Part shown: positions 53,703 to 62,842 of the stretch, piece after piece
Position numbering within the stretch: position 1 is the stretch's first letter
How the letters are laid out: each line of letters opens with the position of its first letter
Source: Flavobacterium reichenbachii
GTDB taxonomy: Bacteria > Bacteroidota > Bacteroidia > Flavobacteriales > Flavobacteriaceae
Direction: 5' to 3'
NCBI RefSeq assembly: GCF_002217435.1
Contig: NZ_MUHF01000007.1
Coordinates: 190,713-254,712, forward strand
DNA length: 64,000 nucleotides
Translations under genes and position numbers: made by a program
Notes under the pieces: model-generated
The model's input: the letters and a program-made list of their open reading frames with translations, nothing else
Told to the model about the DNA's origin: nothing
The model's database searches: none

Positions 53703-55112
53703 ATGAAAAAAAATTTTATTTTAATTCTTTCCTTTGTATTACTTGCTTTTGGAGCTTGTAATAGCGATGATGATGTAATTGAAGCTAATGCAGTTGCATT
53801 TGCTGCAACGTCAGTAAATTTAACTGCAGCAGCTACTCCAATAGAAATTAAATTTGTTGCCCCAACTGCATCAGCTGGGTCGGTAACTTTAAATGTTACT
53901 GAGACTGCAGTAGTAAATGGTACAGACTTTAACACTTTGCCGGCTATAGCAGCAACAAAGGTTGTAGTTCCTTTCGAAAAAAATGTTTCTTCTGTAAGTT
54001 TTACTTTTAACAAGTTAAAAGATGCAATTGAAGGAGAAGTGAAAAATGTGGTTTTTACAATTAGCAGTGTAAGTATTAATGCTGTTATTTCTGAAAACAA
54101 ATCTATTCAGGTTAACTTTAATGAGACGGCTTCATTAGGAAGTGCTTTAGCACCAGAAGTTGGTGGTGCAACACAGCCGAATCAAGTTTTTGTTGATTTG
54201 AGCAGTGGAAAATTAACAAATGCTGTCAGAACATCTTGGGATTTAGGTTTCTATTCTGGAACAGATTTTAGAGTTGTAATAAACAGTTCTGTAAAAATGT
54301 CTGCTAAACAAACAACAAGTACAAATATTGATGAGGTTCAGACTGAAGATGCAACAATGATAATTAATCAAGGTCAAGGTAATGCAACTCAAATTGATGA
54401 TCCAGCAGGAGATATTACTAAAACAACTATTGCTTCAATATCTGCTACAGAAGCTGAAAACAAAGTATATTTAATTAATATGGGAAGTAATCCTGCTACA
54501 ACTAAACCAGCTACTGGATCTGAAGGTTCTGCAGGTGGAACTTCTAGGGGATGGAAAAAAGTTAGAATTTTAAGAAGTGGAAATGACTATAAAGTTCAAT
54601 ACGCTGATATTTCAGCGACTACTCACGATGAAATAACTGTTACTAAAAACGCAGCTTATAATTTTACTTTTTTAAGCTTGCTAGATAAAAAAGTAGTAAG
54701 CGTTGAGCCTCAAAAAGCACAATGGGATATTACTTTTACTACTTTCACAAATATAATTCCAGGAACTACTACACCATATTTCTATCCAGATTTTGTTTTA
54801 AGTAACTTAAAAGGTGGAGCAAAAGCTTATCAAGTATTAACAAGTGCTTTTACGTTTGACGCTTTCACGTTGGCGAATGTTGATAATGCTCAATTTACAT
54901 CGGATCAAAGAAATATTGGTTCAAACTGGAGAGGTACTACGGGAGGAACTGATGCAAATGGAAATCCAGTTTCGTTATTTGTTGCAAGAACTGACCGCTT
55001 TTATGTTGTTAAAGATCCAGCTGGAAATGTTTATAAATTGAAATTTACAGGTGGTGTAAATGCTGCTGGTGAAAGAGGTTACCCTACTTTCCAGTATACT
55101 ATATTGAAATAG
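53703..55112 (+). CDS. HmuY-like lipoprotein
   Basis: The 469-residue lipoprotein (lipobox FGAC) has an N-terminal Ig/Calx-beta-like part (about 30-150), then a HmuY-type domain with VFVDLSSGKLTNAVRTSWDL, GTDFRVVINSS and a second repeat with QKAQWDITFTTFTNIIPG, ending FQYTILK. HmuY binds haem at the surface and passes it to the receptor. The canonical two histidine ligands are not obvious here, so ligand or mode of binding may differ. It is cotranscribed with the upstream receptor. Confidence 0.8.
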   Translation: MKKNFILILSFVLLAFGACNSDDDVIEANAVAFAATSVNLTAAATPIEIKFVAPTASAGSVTLNVTETAVVNGTDFNTLPAIAATKVVVPFEKNVSSVSFTFNKLKDAIEGEVKNVVFTISSVSINAVISENKSIQVNFNETASLGSALAPEVGGATQPNQVFVDLSSGKLTNAVRTSWDLGFYSGTDFRVVINSSVKMSAKQTTSTNIDEVQTEDATMIINQGQGNATQIDDPAGDITKTTIASISATEAENKVYLINMGSNPATTKPATGSEGSAGGTSRGWKKVRILRSGNDYKVQYADISATTHDEITVTKNAAYNFTFLSLLDKKVVSVEPQKAQWDITFTTFTNIIPGTTTPYFYPDFVLSNLKGGAKAYQVLTSAFTFDAFTLANVDNAQFTSDQRNIGSNWRGTTGGTDANGNPVSLFVARTDRFYVVKDPAGNVYKLKFTGGVNAAGERGYPTFQYTILK

Positions 55113-55212
55113 TTTTAATAGCTGTACAAAATAATAAAAATCATGATTTTGTAATAACATTAAGTCAAAAGTTAGTTAATCATTAGCTTTGTTTTTTTTA
55201 TTTTTTTTTGAT

Positions 55213-55244
55213 AAAGAGGTTAGATTTATCTAACCTCTTTTTTT
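55213..55244 (+). terminator. terminator after the HmuY-like gene
   Basis: AAAGAGGTTAGA-TTTA-TCTAACCTCTTT and T's, about 100 bases after the stop. Confidence 0.85.
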
Positions 55245-55290
55245 GTTTAGATTATTGTTAAAATCAGTTCCAAATTAATCCGTTTAATTC

Positions 55291-55298
55291 TATCTTTG
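55291..55298 (+). promoter_or_regulatory. -7 box for the O-acylation operon
   Basis: TATCTTTG matches TAnnTTTG, 87 bases before the first SGNH gene. Confidence 0.4.
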
Positions 55299-55384
55299 CT
55301 TAAAATTCTTTCCAAGGAATTAACAGGAATTTTAAATAATTTAATTTTTTTTATAATTCATTATCCAAAATTTATAATTAGTAA

Positions 55385-56854
55385 GTGAATACAAAGTCTT
55401 ATTTTTTTCAGTCTTTTGCTATTGTTGCATTAGCGTTTGTGGCCTTTATTGGATTTAAACAAATCCTTCCGAATAAAATATTTTCAGATAGTAAATTAGA
55501 TTCTAAAAATGTTCTGATCGATAGCCTGCTTCTAGAATCAGTTGCAAAGGATTCTCTGTCTTCAGAAGATGACAGCATCTCGGAAAGTAATGGTAAACAA
55601 AAAATCGTTTACGATAAAACAGGCGGCATCGAATTTCCATCTGAAACCTTCGATAATTATAAAGGATATCAATATCTGATCTCTTTTTATGAGAAATTAT
55701 ATCAACTTGAAAAAAATCCGCAGTCCAAAGTTAGAATCGCTTATTACGGAGATTCTATGACAGACGGCGATTTAATCGTGCAGGATGTGCGTGTTAATTA
55801 CCAGGAACGTTTTGGTGGAAATGGTGTAGGTTTTGTTTCGATAACTTCAGAATCGGCAGCATCGAGAGCTTCTGTAAAATCATTGTATTCTAAAAACTGG
55901 AAAATGCAGTCGTACTTAAATGTCAAACGACCTGTAAGTCCTTTTGGAGTAAATGGGCATGTATTTTTTGCTAATAATAGATCAAACGCTACTTGGGTGC
56001 AATACGAAGCAGGAACCAATAAATTTTCAACAACTTTAGACAATCCAACTTTATTTTATGGAAGATCATCTAAAAGCGGAAAAGTCAACTTTATTATCGG
56101 TAAAGACACCTTAAAGAAAAGCCTTGTTTCTAATAGTTTGGTAAATACCTTAAAAGTAACTTCAGGAAGTATAAAAGCATTTAAGGCAAGTTTTGTACAG
56201 TCGGATTCAATTCCTATTTATGGATTTAATTTTGACAACGGAAGCGGCGTTCACGTAGATAACTTTTCGCAGAGAGGAAATTCCGGACTTCCAATTTCGA
56301 TGTTTGATGCCAGTGTGATGCAAGCCTTTAATAATACTTTAAAATATGATTTGGTTATTCTGCATTATGGAACAAATGTCTTAAATTACGGAACCAAAAA
56401 TTATTCTTGGTACGAAAAAGGAATGACCAAAGTAGTAAACAAAATAAAAGAATCTTTTCCCGGAGTTTCCATATTAATTATCTCCACCGCAGATAAATCA
56501 ACCAAATACGCGCAGGAAATGAAAACAGATTCGGCTGTCGTTCCTTTGATGAATGCACAGAAAAAATATGCATTGGAAACAGAATCAGGATTTGTAAATT
56601 TATACACTTTAATGGGAGGTGACGGATCTATGGTAAAATGGGTAGACGAATCTCCTGCCAAAGCCAATAAAGATTATACGCATTTTAACCAGCGCGGCGC
56701 AAAAGCAATCGGAAAGCTATTATACGATCAATTAAATAAAGGATACGAAGATTATAAAGTACTCCGTCAAAAAAGAGATGTTAATCCTAACAAACGAAGA
56801 GCAGCGGGAAGAGTAGATTCCGTCTCTGTAAAAACAGATAGCGTAAATGAATAA
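55385..56854 (+). CDS. SGNH/GDSL-hydrolase-fold protein, first of the O-acylation unit
   Basis: The 489-residue protein starts at a GTG, with an N-terminal membrane anchor (about 8-29) and a periplasmic SGNH fold. The nucleophile is S124 in YYGDSMTDGD; the third block reads ILHYGTNVLNYG; D430 and H433 form the D-x-x-H of KDYTHFNQRG. Such proteins next to MBOAT genes are acyltransferases or esterases acting on envelope glycans (AlgJ/AlgX, PatB, DltD-like). Its stop overlaps the start of the next gene by 8 bases, so they are translationally coupled. Confidence 0.85.
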   Translation: MNTKSYFFQSFAIVALAFVAFIGFKQILPNKIFSDSKLDSKNVLIDSLLLESVAKDSLSSEDDSISESNGKQKIVYDKTGGIEFPSETFDNYKGYQYLISFYEKLYQLEKNPQSKVRIAYYGDSMTDGDLIVQDVRVNYQERFGGNGVGFVSITSESAASRASVKSLYSKNWKMQSYLNVKRPVSPFGVNGHVFFANNRSNATWVQYEAGTNKFSTTLDNPTLFYGRSSKSGKVNFIIGKDTLKKSLVSNSLVNTLKVTSGSIKAFKASFVQSDSIPIYGFNFDNGSGVHVDNFSQRGNSGLPISMFDASVMQAFNNTLKYDLVILHYGTNVLNYGTKNYSWYEKGMTKVVNKIKESFPGVSILIISTADKSTKYAQEMKTDSAVVPLMNAQKKYALETESGFVNLYTLMGGDGSMVKWVDESPAKANKDYTHFNQRGAKAIGKLLYDQLNKGYEDYKVLRQKRDVNPNKRRAAGRVDSVSVKTDSVNE

Positions 56855-58265
56855 ACTCATTATTTTCTTTTGTTGTCTTTTTTTCTCTATGAATGATAAG
56901 ACACAAAACAACGAACCACATCCAAGAACGAAAAGTATGATTCATAAAATCGATACAGCAGCGGTTGATTCTTTTTCTGAGGAGCAGATTTATAATGCGA
57001 AAGTATTAGAAAATTTCTTTCAGAAGCTCAAGAGTAACGAAAGCCAGAAAAACGAGAAAATAAATATTGTACACATTGGAGATTCTCATATTCAGGGTGA
57101 TTTAATGACCAATGAAATTAGAAAGAAACTCCAGCAGAAATTTGGAAATGGAGGCCGTGGTTTAGTGTTTCCATATCAATTGGCCAAAACAAATGGTTCT
57201 TACAACGAGCGTTTTCGTTCTAACAAAGCTTGGGAAAGCTATCGGAATATTTATCCCTTTAAGAATAATCCCATAGGTTTAAGCGGGATTGGATTGTGGA
57301 GAGAAGACGGTGGATTTGTTATGGAAATGAATATAAAAGATCCTGCTTATAAATTTAATTCGATTAAAATTATTACGCCCCATAACAAAGATATGTTTGA
57401 TCTGGCAGTTTCTTCCAAAGCAAATTCAATTCAGACTACAGAGCGAAAAGTCATCACTCATAAAATTAAAAAAGGTGAAGCTCTTTCTACAATTGCAGAC
57501 AAATACAATGTCTCAGTTACAGAAATAAGAAGAGACAATCACTTAAAATCAAATGCTATTCGCGCAGGAAGAATATTAAAAATTGCGACAAACGAAACCA
57601 AAGCAAAAACAGTTTCAATTTCAGAATTTGTTTCTCTTAATCTGGAATCCGATGCGTTCTGCCACTATTATAATTCGGAGAAAGCTTTAGATCGAATTTT
57701 TCTGATTCCCAATAAATTATCTTCAAATTACGAACTCAACGGATTAATTTTAGAAAAAGATGCTCCTGGTTTAATTTACAGCAGTATTGGAGTTAATGGA
57801 GCAAAATTTTCAGATTATAATAAATATCCTTTGTTTTTTGAGCAGTTAAAAGCGCTTCATCCCGATCTGCTGGTTTTTTCATTAGGAACAAATGAGAGCT
57901 ATGAAAAATTAGAATCGGGAAATTACATTAAACGCTTAAGAGAGTTTATAAGTAATATAAAAGAACAAGGTATAAATGTTCCGATAATTGTGATGACACC
58001 GCCGCCATCGCTCCTTAGAAAAAAACCAAATACCTACATTAACGATTATGCAAAAGATATTCTTGAAATATCGCAGAAAGATGGTTTTGCAGTTTGGGAT
58101 TTATACGACGAATTTGGTGGTTTAAGCGGTATTAAACTATTGAAGACACAAGGATTAATTGGTCCAGATTGGGTGCATTATTCTAAAAAAGGATACGAAA
58201 AACAAGGAAACTTGTTTACAGAGGCGTTTTTAAAAGCATATGATAATTTTAAATTAAAAAAATAA
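56847..58265 (+). CDS. SGNH-fold protein with an inserted LysM domain
   Basis: The 472-residue protein has a short signal-like N-terminus (IIFFCCLFFS), nucleophile S80 in VHIGDSHIQGDLM, an LysM domain at about 205-248 (KIKKGEALSTIADKYNVSVT, LKSNAIRAGRILKI), then FSLGTNESYE and the catalytic D441/H444 in GPDWVHYSKKGY. LysM binds GlcNAc-containing glycans such as peptidoglycan; here it interrupts the hydrolase between the Ser block and the D-H block. It may hold the enzyme to its glycan. MBOAT follows after one base. Confidence 0.87.
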   Translation: MNKLIIFFCCLFFSMNDKTQNNEPHPRTKSMIHKIDTAAVDSFSEEQIYNAKVLENFFQKLKSNESQKNEKINIVHIGDSHIQGDLMTNEIRKKLQQKFGNGGRGLVFPYQLAKTNGSYNERFRSNKAWESYRNIYPFKNNPIGLSGIGLWREDGGFVMEMNIKDPAYKFNSIKIITPHNKDMFDLAVSSKANSIQTTERKVITHKIKKGEALSTIADKYNVSVTEIRRDNHLKSNAIRAGRILKIATNETKAKTVSISEFVSLNLESDAFCHYYNSEKALDRIFLIPNKLSSNYELNGLILEKDAPGLIYSSIGVNGAKFSDYNKYPLFFEQLKALHPDLLVFSLGTNESYEKLESGNYIKRLREFISNIKEQGINVPIIVMTPPPSLLRKKPNTYINDYAKDILEISQKDGFAVWDLYDEFGGLSGIKLLKTQGLIGPDWVHYSKKGYEKQGNLFTEAFLKAYDNFKLKK

Positions 58266-58266
58266 G

Positions 58267-59949
58267 TTGATAACAATAGATAGCATTAATGATTGGTTCA
58301 TTCAAAATTTTGGTGCAATTTCAATAGAACAAGTCAAAAGCTGGTTTATTTATAATCCAGACGAAAAATTATTATTTAACACCGGTTTATTCCTAGGGTT
58401 ATTTCTGGTTTTTTATTTTGTGTATGCTTTTTTACGCAAAACATTTTATTTAAGATTAACGTACGTTATTCTTTTCTCGCTTTTCTTTTATTATAAATCA
58501 AGCGGTATTTATTTTTTACTATTATTACTTTCTTCGGTAGTAGATTATGGCCTGAGTCAGATTATTTATAGAGAAAAGAAAGATAATGTCAAGAAAATAT
58601 ATCTGGTAATAAGTGTGATCCTGAATCTGGCATTACTAGGATATTTTAAATACATGAACTTCTTGATTGTTACGTTCAACGATATGTTTAGCGGTAACTT
58701 TGAACTTCATAATGTATTTCTTCCTGTCGGAATTTCGTTTTATACTTTTCAATCGATGAGTTATATTATTGAAATTTACCGTGAAGAAATTAAACCAACC
58801 AAAAATTACATCGAATATTTATTTTTCGTTTCGTTTTTCCCGCAGTTAGTTGCCGGGCCAATTGTACGTGCGAAAGATTTTTTGCCGCAGATTTACGAAA
58901 AACTGAATTTGACCAGACAAGATGTAAACAATGCACTGTTTCTTATCATTGGAGGTTTAATCAAGAAAACAGTAATTTCTAATTATATTTCGGTAAATTT
59001 TGTTGATCGTGTTTTTGACACACCGATGAATTATACCTCGTTTGAAAACTTAATGGCTTCCTACGGATATGCCATTCAAATTTATTGTGATTTCTCAGGA
59101 TATTCAGACATGGCTATAGGTATTGCATTGTTATTAGGTTTTAAACTGCCTACAAACTTTAGAACACCTTACAAATCAACTTCTATCACAGATTTCTGGA
59201 GAAGGTGGCACATTTCATTGTCAACTTGGTTAAAAGACTTTTTGTATATCTCAATAGGAGGAAACCGCGAAGGATCTTTTGCCGGTTATTTATTTCCGAG
59301 TTTATTCTTCTTCGGATTATTGCTCTGGGGAATTACAAATTACACTACCAGCATCATTCCGTTAATAGTGGCTATAAGCGGTGTCACCCTTTTTTGTTTG
59401 TCGTTTTTACTTTCAAGCAAAAGAAAACAAACTTTGGTAACCAATTTTAATTTGTTTACCACAATGCTTTTAGGCGGATTATGGCATGGAGCAGGAGCAC
59501 AATTTATAGTATGGGGAGCACTGCACGGATTAGCATTGGCAGTACATAAAATTTTCAGCGAATTTTTTCCTTCAAAAAAAGATAAAAGTCCAAATTTCTT
59601 GTGGAAATTCTTTTCAATCTTAATCACATTTCATTTTGTGGTTTTCTGCTGGATCTTTTTCCGCGCCAGAGATTTTCAAACGGCTTTGCAGGTCATCAAT
59701 AATATTGGACAATTAACTTTCGAGCCAGAAAATTGGAAAATTATCGTATTAGGTTATAAAAATGTATTTTTATTAATGTTGTTTGGCTACGTATGGCACT
59801 TCTTGCCAGAAGTTTTGACAAACAAAATGAAATTCGTTTTTGATAAAACTCCATTGTTGTTAAAAGCGGTAGTTTTAGGCTTCGTATACTGGATCGTGTA
59901 TGCAACGGCAGTGGCGGGTTCACAGCCTTTTATTTATTTTCAGTTTTAG
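58267..59949 (+). CDS. MBOAT-family O-acyltransferase (AlgI/DltB/PatA type)
   Basis: The 560-residue polytopic protein begins at a TTG one base after the previous stop and has about a dozen membrane segments. Family motifs are LPVGISFYTFQSMSYIIEIY, QLVAGPIVRAKDFLPQI, CDFSGYSDMAIGIALLLGF, DFWRRWHISLSTWLKDFLY and the active-site LLGGLWHGAGAQFIVWGALHG with H407. It passes an acyl group, commonly acetyl, across the inner membrane to the periplasmic SGNH partners encoded immediately upstream. Confidence 0.93.
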   Translation: MITIDSINDWFIQNFGAISIEQVKSWFIYNPDEKLLFNTGLFLGLFLVFYFVYAFLRKTFYLRLTYVILFSLFFYYKSSGIYFLLLLLSSVVDYGLSQIIYREKKDNVKKIYLVISVILNLALLGYFKYMNFLIVTFNDMFSGNFELHNVFLPVGISFYTFQSMSYIIEIYREEIKPTKNYIEYLFFVSFFPQLVAGPIVRAKDFLPQIYEKLNLTRQDVNNALFLIIGGLIKKTVISNYISVNFVDRVFDTPMNYTSFENLMASYGYAIQIYCDFSGYSDMAIGIALLLGFKLPTNFRTPYKSTSITDFWRRWHISLSTWLKDFLYISIGGNREGSFAGYLFPSLFFFGLLLWGITNYTTSIIPLIVAISGVTLFCLSFLLSSKRKQTLVTNFNLFTTMLLGGLWHGAGAQFIVWGALHGLALAVHKIFSEFFPSKKDKSPNFLWKFFSILITFHFVVFCWIFFRARDFQTALQVINNIGQLTFEPENWKIIVLGYKNVFLLMLFGYVWHFLPEVLTNKMKFVFDKTPLLLKAVVLGFVYWIVYATAVAGSQPFIYFQF

Positions 59950-59977
59950 CTTTTAAGGTTCAAAGAAACAAAGTTAC

Positions 59978-60011
59978 AAAGGCGCAAAGGTTTTATTCTT
60001 TGCGCCTTTTT
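59978..60011 (+). terminator. terminator after the MBOAT gene
   Basis: GGCGCAAAG-GTTTTATT-CTTTGCGCC followed by T's, about 30 bases after the stop. Confidence 0.75.
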
Positions 60012-60099
60012 CTCTCTTGCAGATTTAGCAGATCTTGCTGATTTTTGTTCATATTCTATCTAAAAATAATCTGCCTAATCTGCTAAATCAGCGAGAGAA
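60011..60099. repeat. intergenic imperfect inverted repeat
   Basis: TCTCTCTTGCAGATTTAGCA (60011-60030) and its near inverse TGCTAAATCAGCGAGAGA (60081-60098) flank a spacer. The arms pair over about 20 bases with few mismatches. Confidence 0.5.
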
Positions 60100-60151
60100 A
60101 AAAAACATTGTTCCTTAGTACCTTTGCAGCAAAATTGCAGCTAAATAAAAA

Positions 60152-60182
60152 TTGCCTGAAATGTCTAATTAGATTATCTTTG
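60152..60182 (+). promoter_or_regulatory. ffh promoter (TTG-N20-TATCTTTG)
   Basis: TTG at 60152-60154 and TATCTTTG at 60175-60182, a good Bacteroidota promoter. ATG at 60205. Confidence 0.65.
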
Positions 60183-60204
60183 CACTTCAAATAAAGAAAA
60201 TAGT

Positions 60205-61557
60205 ATGTTTGATAATTTAAGTGAAAAGTTAGATAAAGCGTTCCATATATTAAAAGGGCACGGTAAAATTACAGAAGTAAACGTTGCCGATACTTTAAAA
60301 GAAGTTCGTCGTGCGTTACTTGATGCCGATGTTAACTTTAAGATTGCTAAAGATTTTACAACCAAAGTAAAAGAAAAAGCAATCGGTCAGGATGTATTAA
60401 CAACGCTTCAGCCAGGACAATTATTAGTAAAGTTAGTTAAAGACGAACTGACTGAATTAATGGGAGGAGATGTTGCAGGTGTTAACCTTTCCGGAAACCC
60501 AAGCATTATTTTAATGTCTGGACTTCAGGGGTCTGGTAAAACAACTTTCTCAGGAAAACTAGCTAATTTCTTAAAAACTAAGAAAAACAAAAAGCCGCTT
60601 TTAGTAGCTTGTGATATCTACCGTCCTGCGGCGATTAACCAGCTGCATGTAGTGGGAGACCAAATAGGTGTTGAGGTTTACTCAGAACCAGAAAATAAAA
60701 ATCCTGTAGAAATTGCTCAAAACGCAATCAAACATGCAAAAGCAAACGGTTTCAATGTTGTAATTGTCGATACGGCAGGACGTTTGGCTGTAGATCAGGA
60801 AATGATGGACGAGATTGCACGTGTACACAAAGCAATCCAGCCGCAAGAAACCTTGTTTGTTGTCGATTCTATGACAGGACAAGATGCTGTAAATACAGCA
60901 AAAGCTTTCAACGATATCTTAAACTTTGATGGAGTTATTCTAACAAAATTAGATGGTGATACTCGTGGTGGAGCTGCAATTTCGATTAAATCGGTTGTAA
61001 ACAAACCAATCAAATTTGTGGGTACAGGCGAAAAGATGGATGCAATTGATGTATTCTATCCAGATCGTATGGCTGAGCGTATTTTGGGTATGGGAGACGT
61101 TGTGTCTCTTGTAGAAAGAGCTCAAGAGCAGTTTGATGAAGAAGAAGCAAGAAAACTTCAAAAGAAAATCGCCAAAAACGAATTCGGTTTTGATGACTTC
61201 TTAACGCAGATTCAGCAGGTTAAGAAAATGGGTAATATGAAAGACTTGGTCGGAATGATTCCAGGTGCTTCAAAAGCCATGAAAGATGTAGAAATAGAAG
61301 ATGATGCCTTTAAGCATATAGAAGCAATTATTCACTCGATGACACCAATCGAAAGAAGCAAGCCGGCCATTATCGACGTAAAAAGGAAAGCCAGAATCGC
61401 AAAAGGTTCAGGAACCAAAGTTGAGCAGGTAAATCAGTTAATGAAGCAGTTTGACCAAATGAGCAAAATGATGAAGATGATGCAGGGTCCGGGCGGAAAA
61501 AACCTGATGAAAATGATGGGAGGCATGAAAGGAATGCCAGGCGGAATGCCGAGATAA
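60205..61557 (+). CDS. ffh: Signal recognition particle protein Ffh
   Basis: The 450-residue GTPase binds 4.5S RNA and signal peptides to direct proteins to the membrane. An N domain precedes the G domain, with P-loop GLQGSGKTT (about 105-113), DTAGR at 189-193 and TKLDGDTRGG from about 247; the C-terminal methionine-rich M domain (QMSKMMKMMQGPGG, MKMMGGMKGM) binds RNA and signal peptide. Length and order are normal. It has its own promoter and a terminator. Confidence 0.97.
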   Translation: MFDNLSEKLDKAFHILKGHGKITEVNVADTLKEVRRALLDADVNFKIAKDFTTKVKEKAIGQDVLTTLQPGQLLVKLVKDELTELMGGDVAGVNLSGNPSIILMSGLQGSGKTTFSGKLANFLKTKKNKKPLLVACDIYRPAAINQLHVVGDQIGVEVYSEPENKNPVEIAQNAIKHAKANGFNVVIVDTAGRLAVDQEMMDEIARVHKAIQPQETLFVVDSMTGQDAVNTAKAFNDILNFDGVILTKLDGDTRGGAAISIKSVVNKPIKFVGTGEKMDAIDVFYPDRMAERILGMGDVVSLVERAQEQFDEEEARKLQKKIAKNEFGFDDFLTQIQQVKKMGNMKDLVGMIPGASKAMKDVEIEDDAFKHIEAIIHSMTPIERSKPAIIDVKRKARIAKGSGTKVEQVNQLMKQFDQMSKMMKMMQGPGGKNLMKMMGGMKGMPGGMPR

Positions 61558-61566
61558 TAAAATTAA

Positions 61567-61618
61567 AAGTTTCAAGTTTCAGGTTTCAAGTTGTGAGCCT
61601 GAAATTTGAAACTTTTTT
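61567..61618 (+). terminator. ffh terminator built from repeat DNA
   Basis: AAGTTTCAAGTTTCAGG (61567-61583) pairs with CCTGAAATTTGAAACTT (61598-61614) with one mismatch, ahead of a short T-run, so it can terminate ffh transcription. Confidence 0.65.
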
Positions 61619-61667
61619 CAATAAATAAAAATAGTTTCGCTCCAACTTGAAATCTGAAACTTGAAAC
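61569..61667. repeat. 25-bp inverted repeat of the GTTTCAAG type
   Basis: The 25 bases at 61569-61593 recur inverted at 61643-61667 with one mismatch. The left arm is also half of the ffh terminator, so two hairpins compete for the same bases. Further GAAACAAAA and CCTGAAAC copies continue to 61690. Confidence 0.7.
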
Positions 61668-61694
61668 AAAAATTAAACCTGAAACAAAAAACTA

Positions 61695-62579
61695 ATGCAA
61701 CTACTAGACGGTAAAAAAACATCTGAAGACATTAAAAACGAAATCGCAGCCGAAGTTCAAGCTATAAAAGATGCTGGAGGAAAAGTACCTCATTTGGCAG
61801 CAGTTATTGTGGGAACAAACGGGGCAAGTTTAACTTACGTAGGAAGTAAAGTAAAATCTTGCCAGCAAATTGGATTCGATTCGACTTTGGTTGCTTTGCC
61901 GGAAACCATTACCGAAGAAGAATTGCTTAATAAAATCAAAGAATTGAACGAAGACGATAACCTGGATGGGTTTATTGTACAATTGCCTTTGCCAAAGCAC
62001 ATAAACGAAGAAAAAATTCTATTGGCGATTGATCCAAACAAAGATGTAGACGGTTTTCACCCAACAAACTTTGGAAGAATGGCATTAGAAATGGAAACTT
62101 TTATTCCAGCAACGCCATTCGGAATCATGCAGTTATTAGAACGTTACAAAGTAGAAACTGCCGGAAAACATACCGTGGTTATTGGAAGAAGCCATATCGT
62201 GGGCCGTCCAATGAGTATTTTAATGAGCCGTAAAGGAAATCCGGGAGACTCAACAGTTACGCTTACACACAGCCGTACTAAAAACTTAGCCGAATTTACT
62301 AAAAATGCCGATATTATAATTACAGCCTTAGGAGTTCCAGAATTTCTAAAAGGAGATATGGTTAAAGACGGAGTTGTTATTATAGACGTTGGAATTACAC
62401 GTGTAGATGATGCATCAAACTCAAAAGGATATGTTATAAAAGGCGATGTCGATTTTGACGAAGTAAGTAAAAAAGCATCTTTTATTACGCCAGTTCCTGG
62501 TGGAGTAGGACCAATGACAATTGCAATGCTGCTTAAAAATACACTTTTAGCACGTAAAATGCGAAGCGCAAAAAAATAA
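61695..62579 (+). CDS. folD: Methylenetetrahydrofolate dehydrogenase / cyclohydrolase
   Basis: The 294-residue bifunctional enzyme interconverts 5,10-methylene-, 5,10-methenyl- and 10-formyl-tetrahydrofolate for purine and formyl-Met synthesis. The catalytic Tyr/Lys region [46 protein letters not shown] and [12 protein letters not shown] are present. Transcribed alone. Confidence 0.96.
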   Translation: MQLLDGKKTSEDIKNEIAAEVQAIKDAGGKVPHLAAVIVGTNGASLTYVGSKVKSCQQIGFDSTLVALPETITEEELLNKIKELNEDDNLDGFIVQLPLPKHINEEKILLAIDPNKDVDGFHPTNFGRMALEMETFIPATPFGIMQLLERYKVETAGKHTVVIGRSHIVGRPMSILMSRKGNPGDSTVTLTHSRTKNLAEFTKNADIIITALGVPEFLKGDMVKDGVVIIDVGITRVDDASNSKGYVIKGDVDFDEVSKKASFITPVPGGVGPMTIAMLLKNTLLARKMRSAKK

Positions 62580-62602
62580 TATTTCTTTCAAATAATATAT
62601 GC

Positions 62603-62633
62603 AAAGCCTATTCGATCGAGTAGGCTTTTTTTA
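62603..62633 (+). terminator. folD terminator
   Basis: AAAGCCTATTCG-AT-CGAGTAGGCTTT with T's, about 24 bases after the stop; one G-T pair in the stem. Confidence 0.8.
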
Positions 62634-62642
62634 TGGCACGGC

Positions 62643-62798
62643 TTTTTAAACACATAGAAACATTGAATTTAATTTTTATAAAAGAATATAAAAAGAGAAC
62701 AAATTTCTCTAACATAGTTGACACTAATTATGTTTGTTTAAAAAAAAGCGAAACTCCTTTTTTTAGTTGCAGTATTTATGTTTCTATGCGTTAAAAAA
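62643..62798. repeat. intergenic inverted repeat (CATAGAAACAT type)
   Basis: TTTTTAAACACATAGAAACA (62643-62662) is matched in inverse by TGTTTCTATGCGTTAAAAAA (62779-62798), with few mismatches. The interior is AT-rich with no ORF of note. This is the main content of the 404-base gap between folD and corA apart from the corA leader. Confidence 0.55.
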
Positions 62799-62842
62799 TC
62801 TGCCAAAGTTCCATTTTTAATATATAATTAATATTATAAACT

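Noticed and set aside
55385..59949. Alginate biosynthesis locus
   Set aside because: No alginate polymerase, epimerase or lyase genes are present; only the acylation part resembles it.
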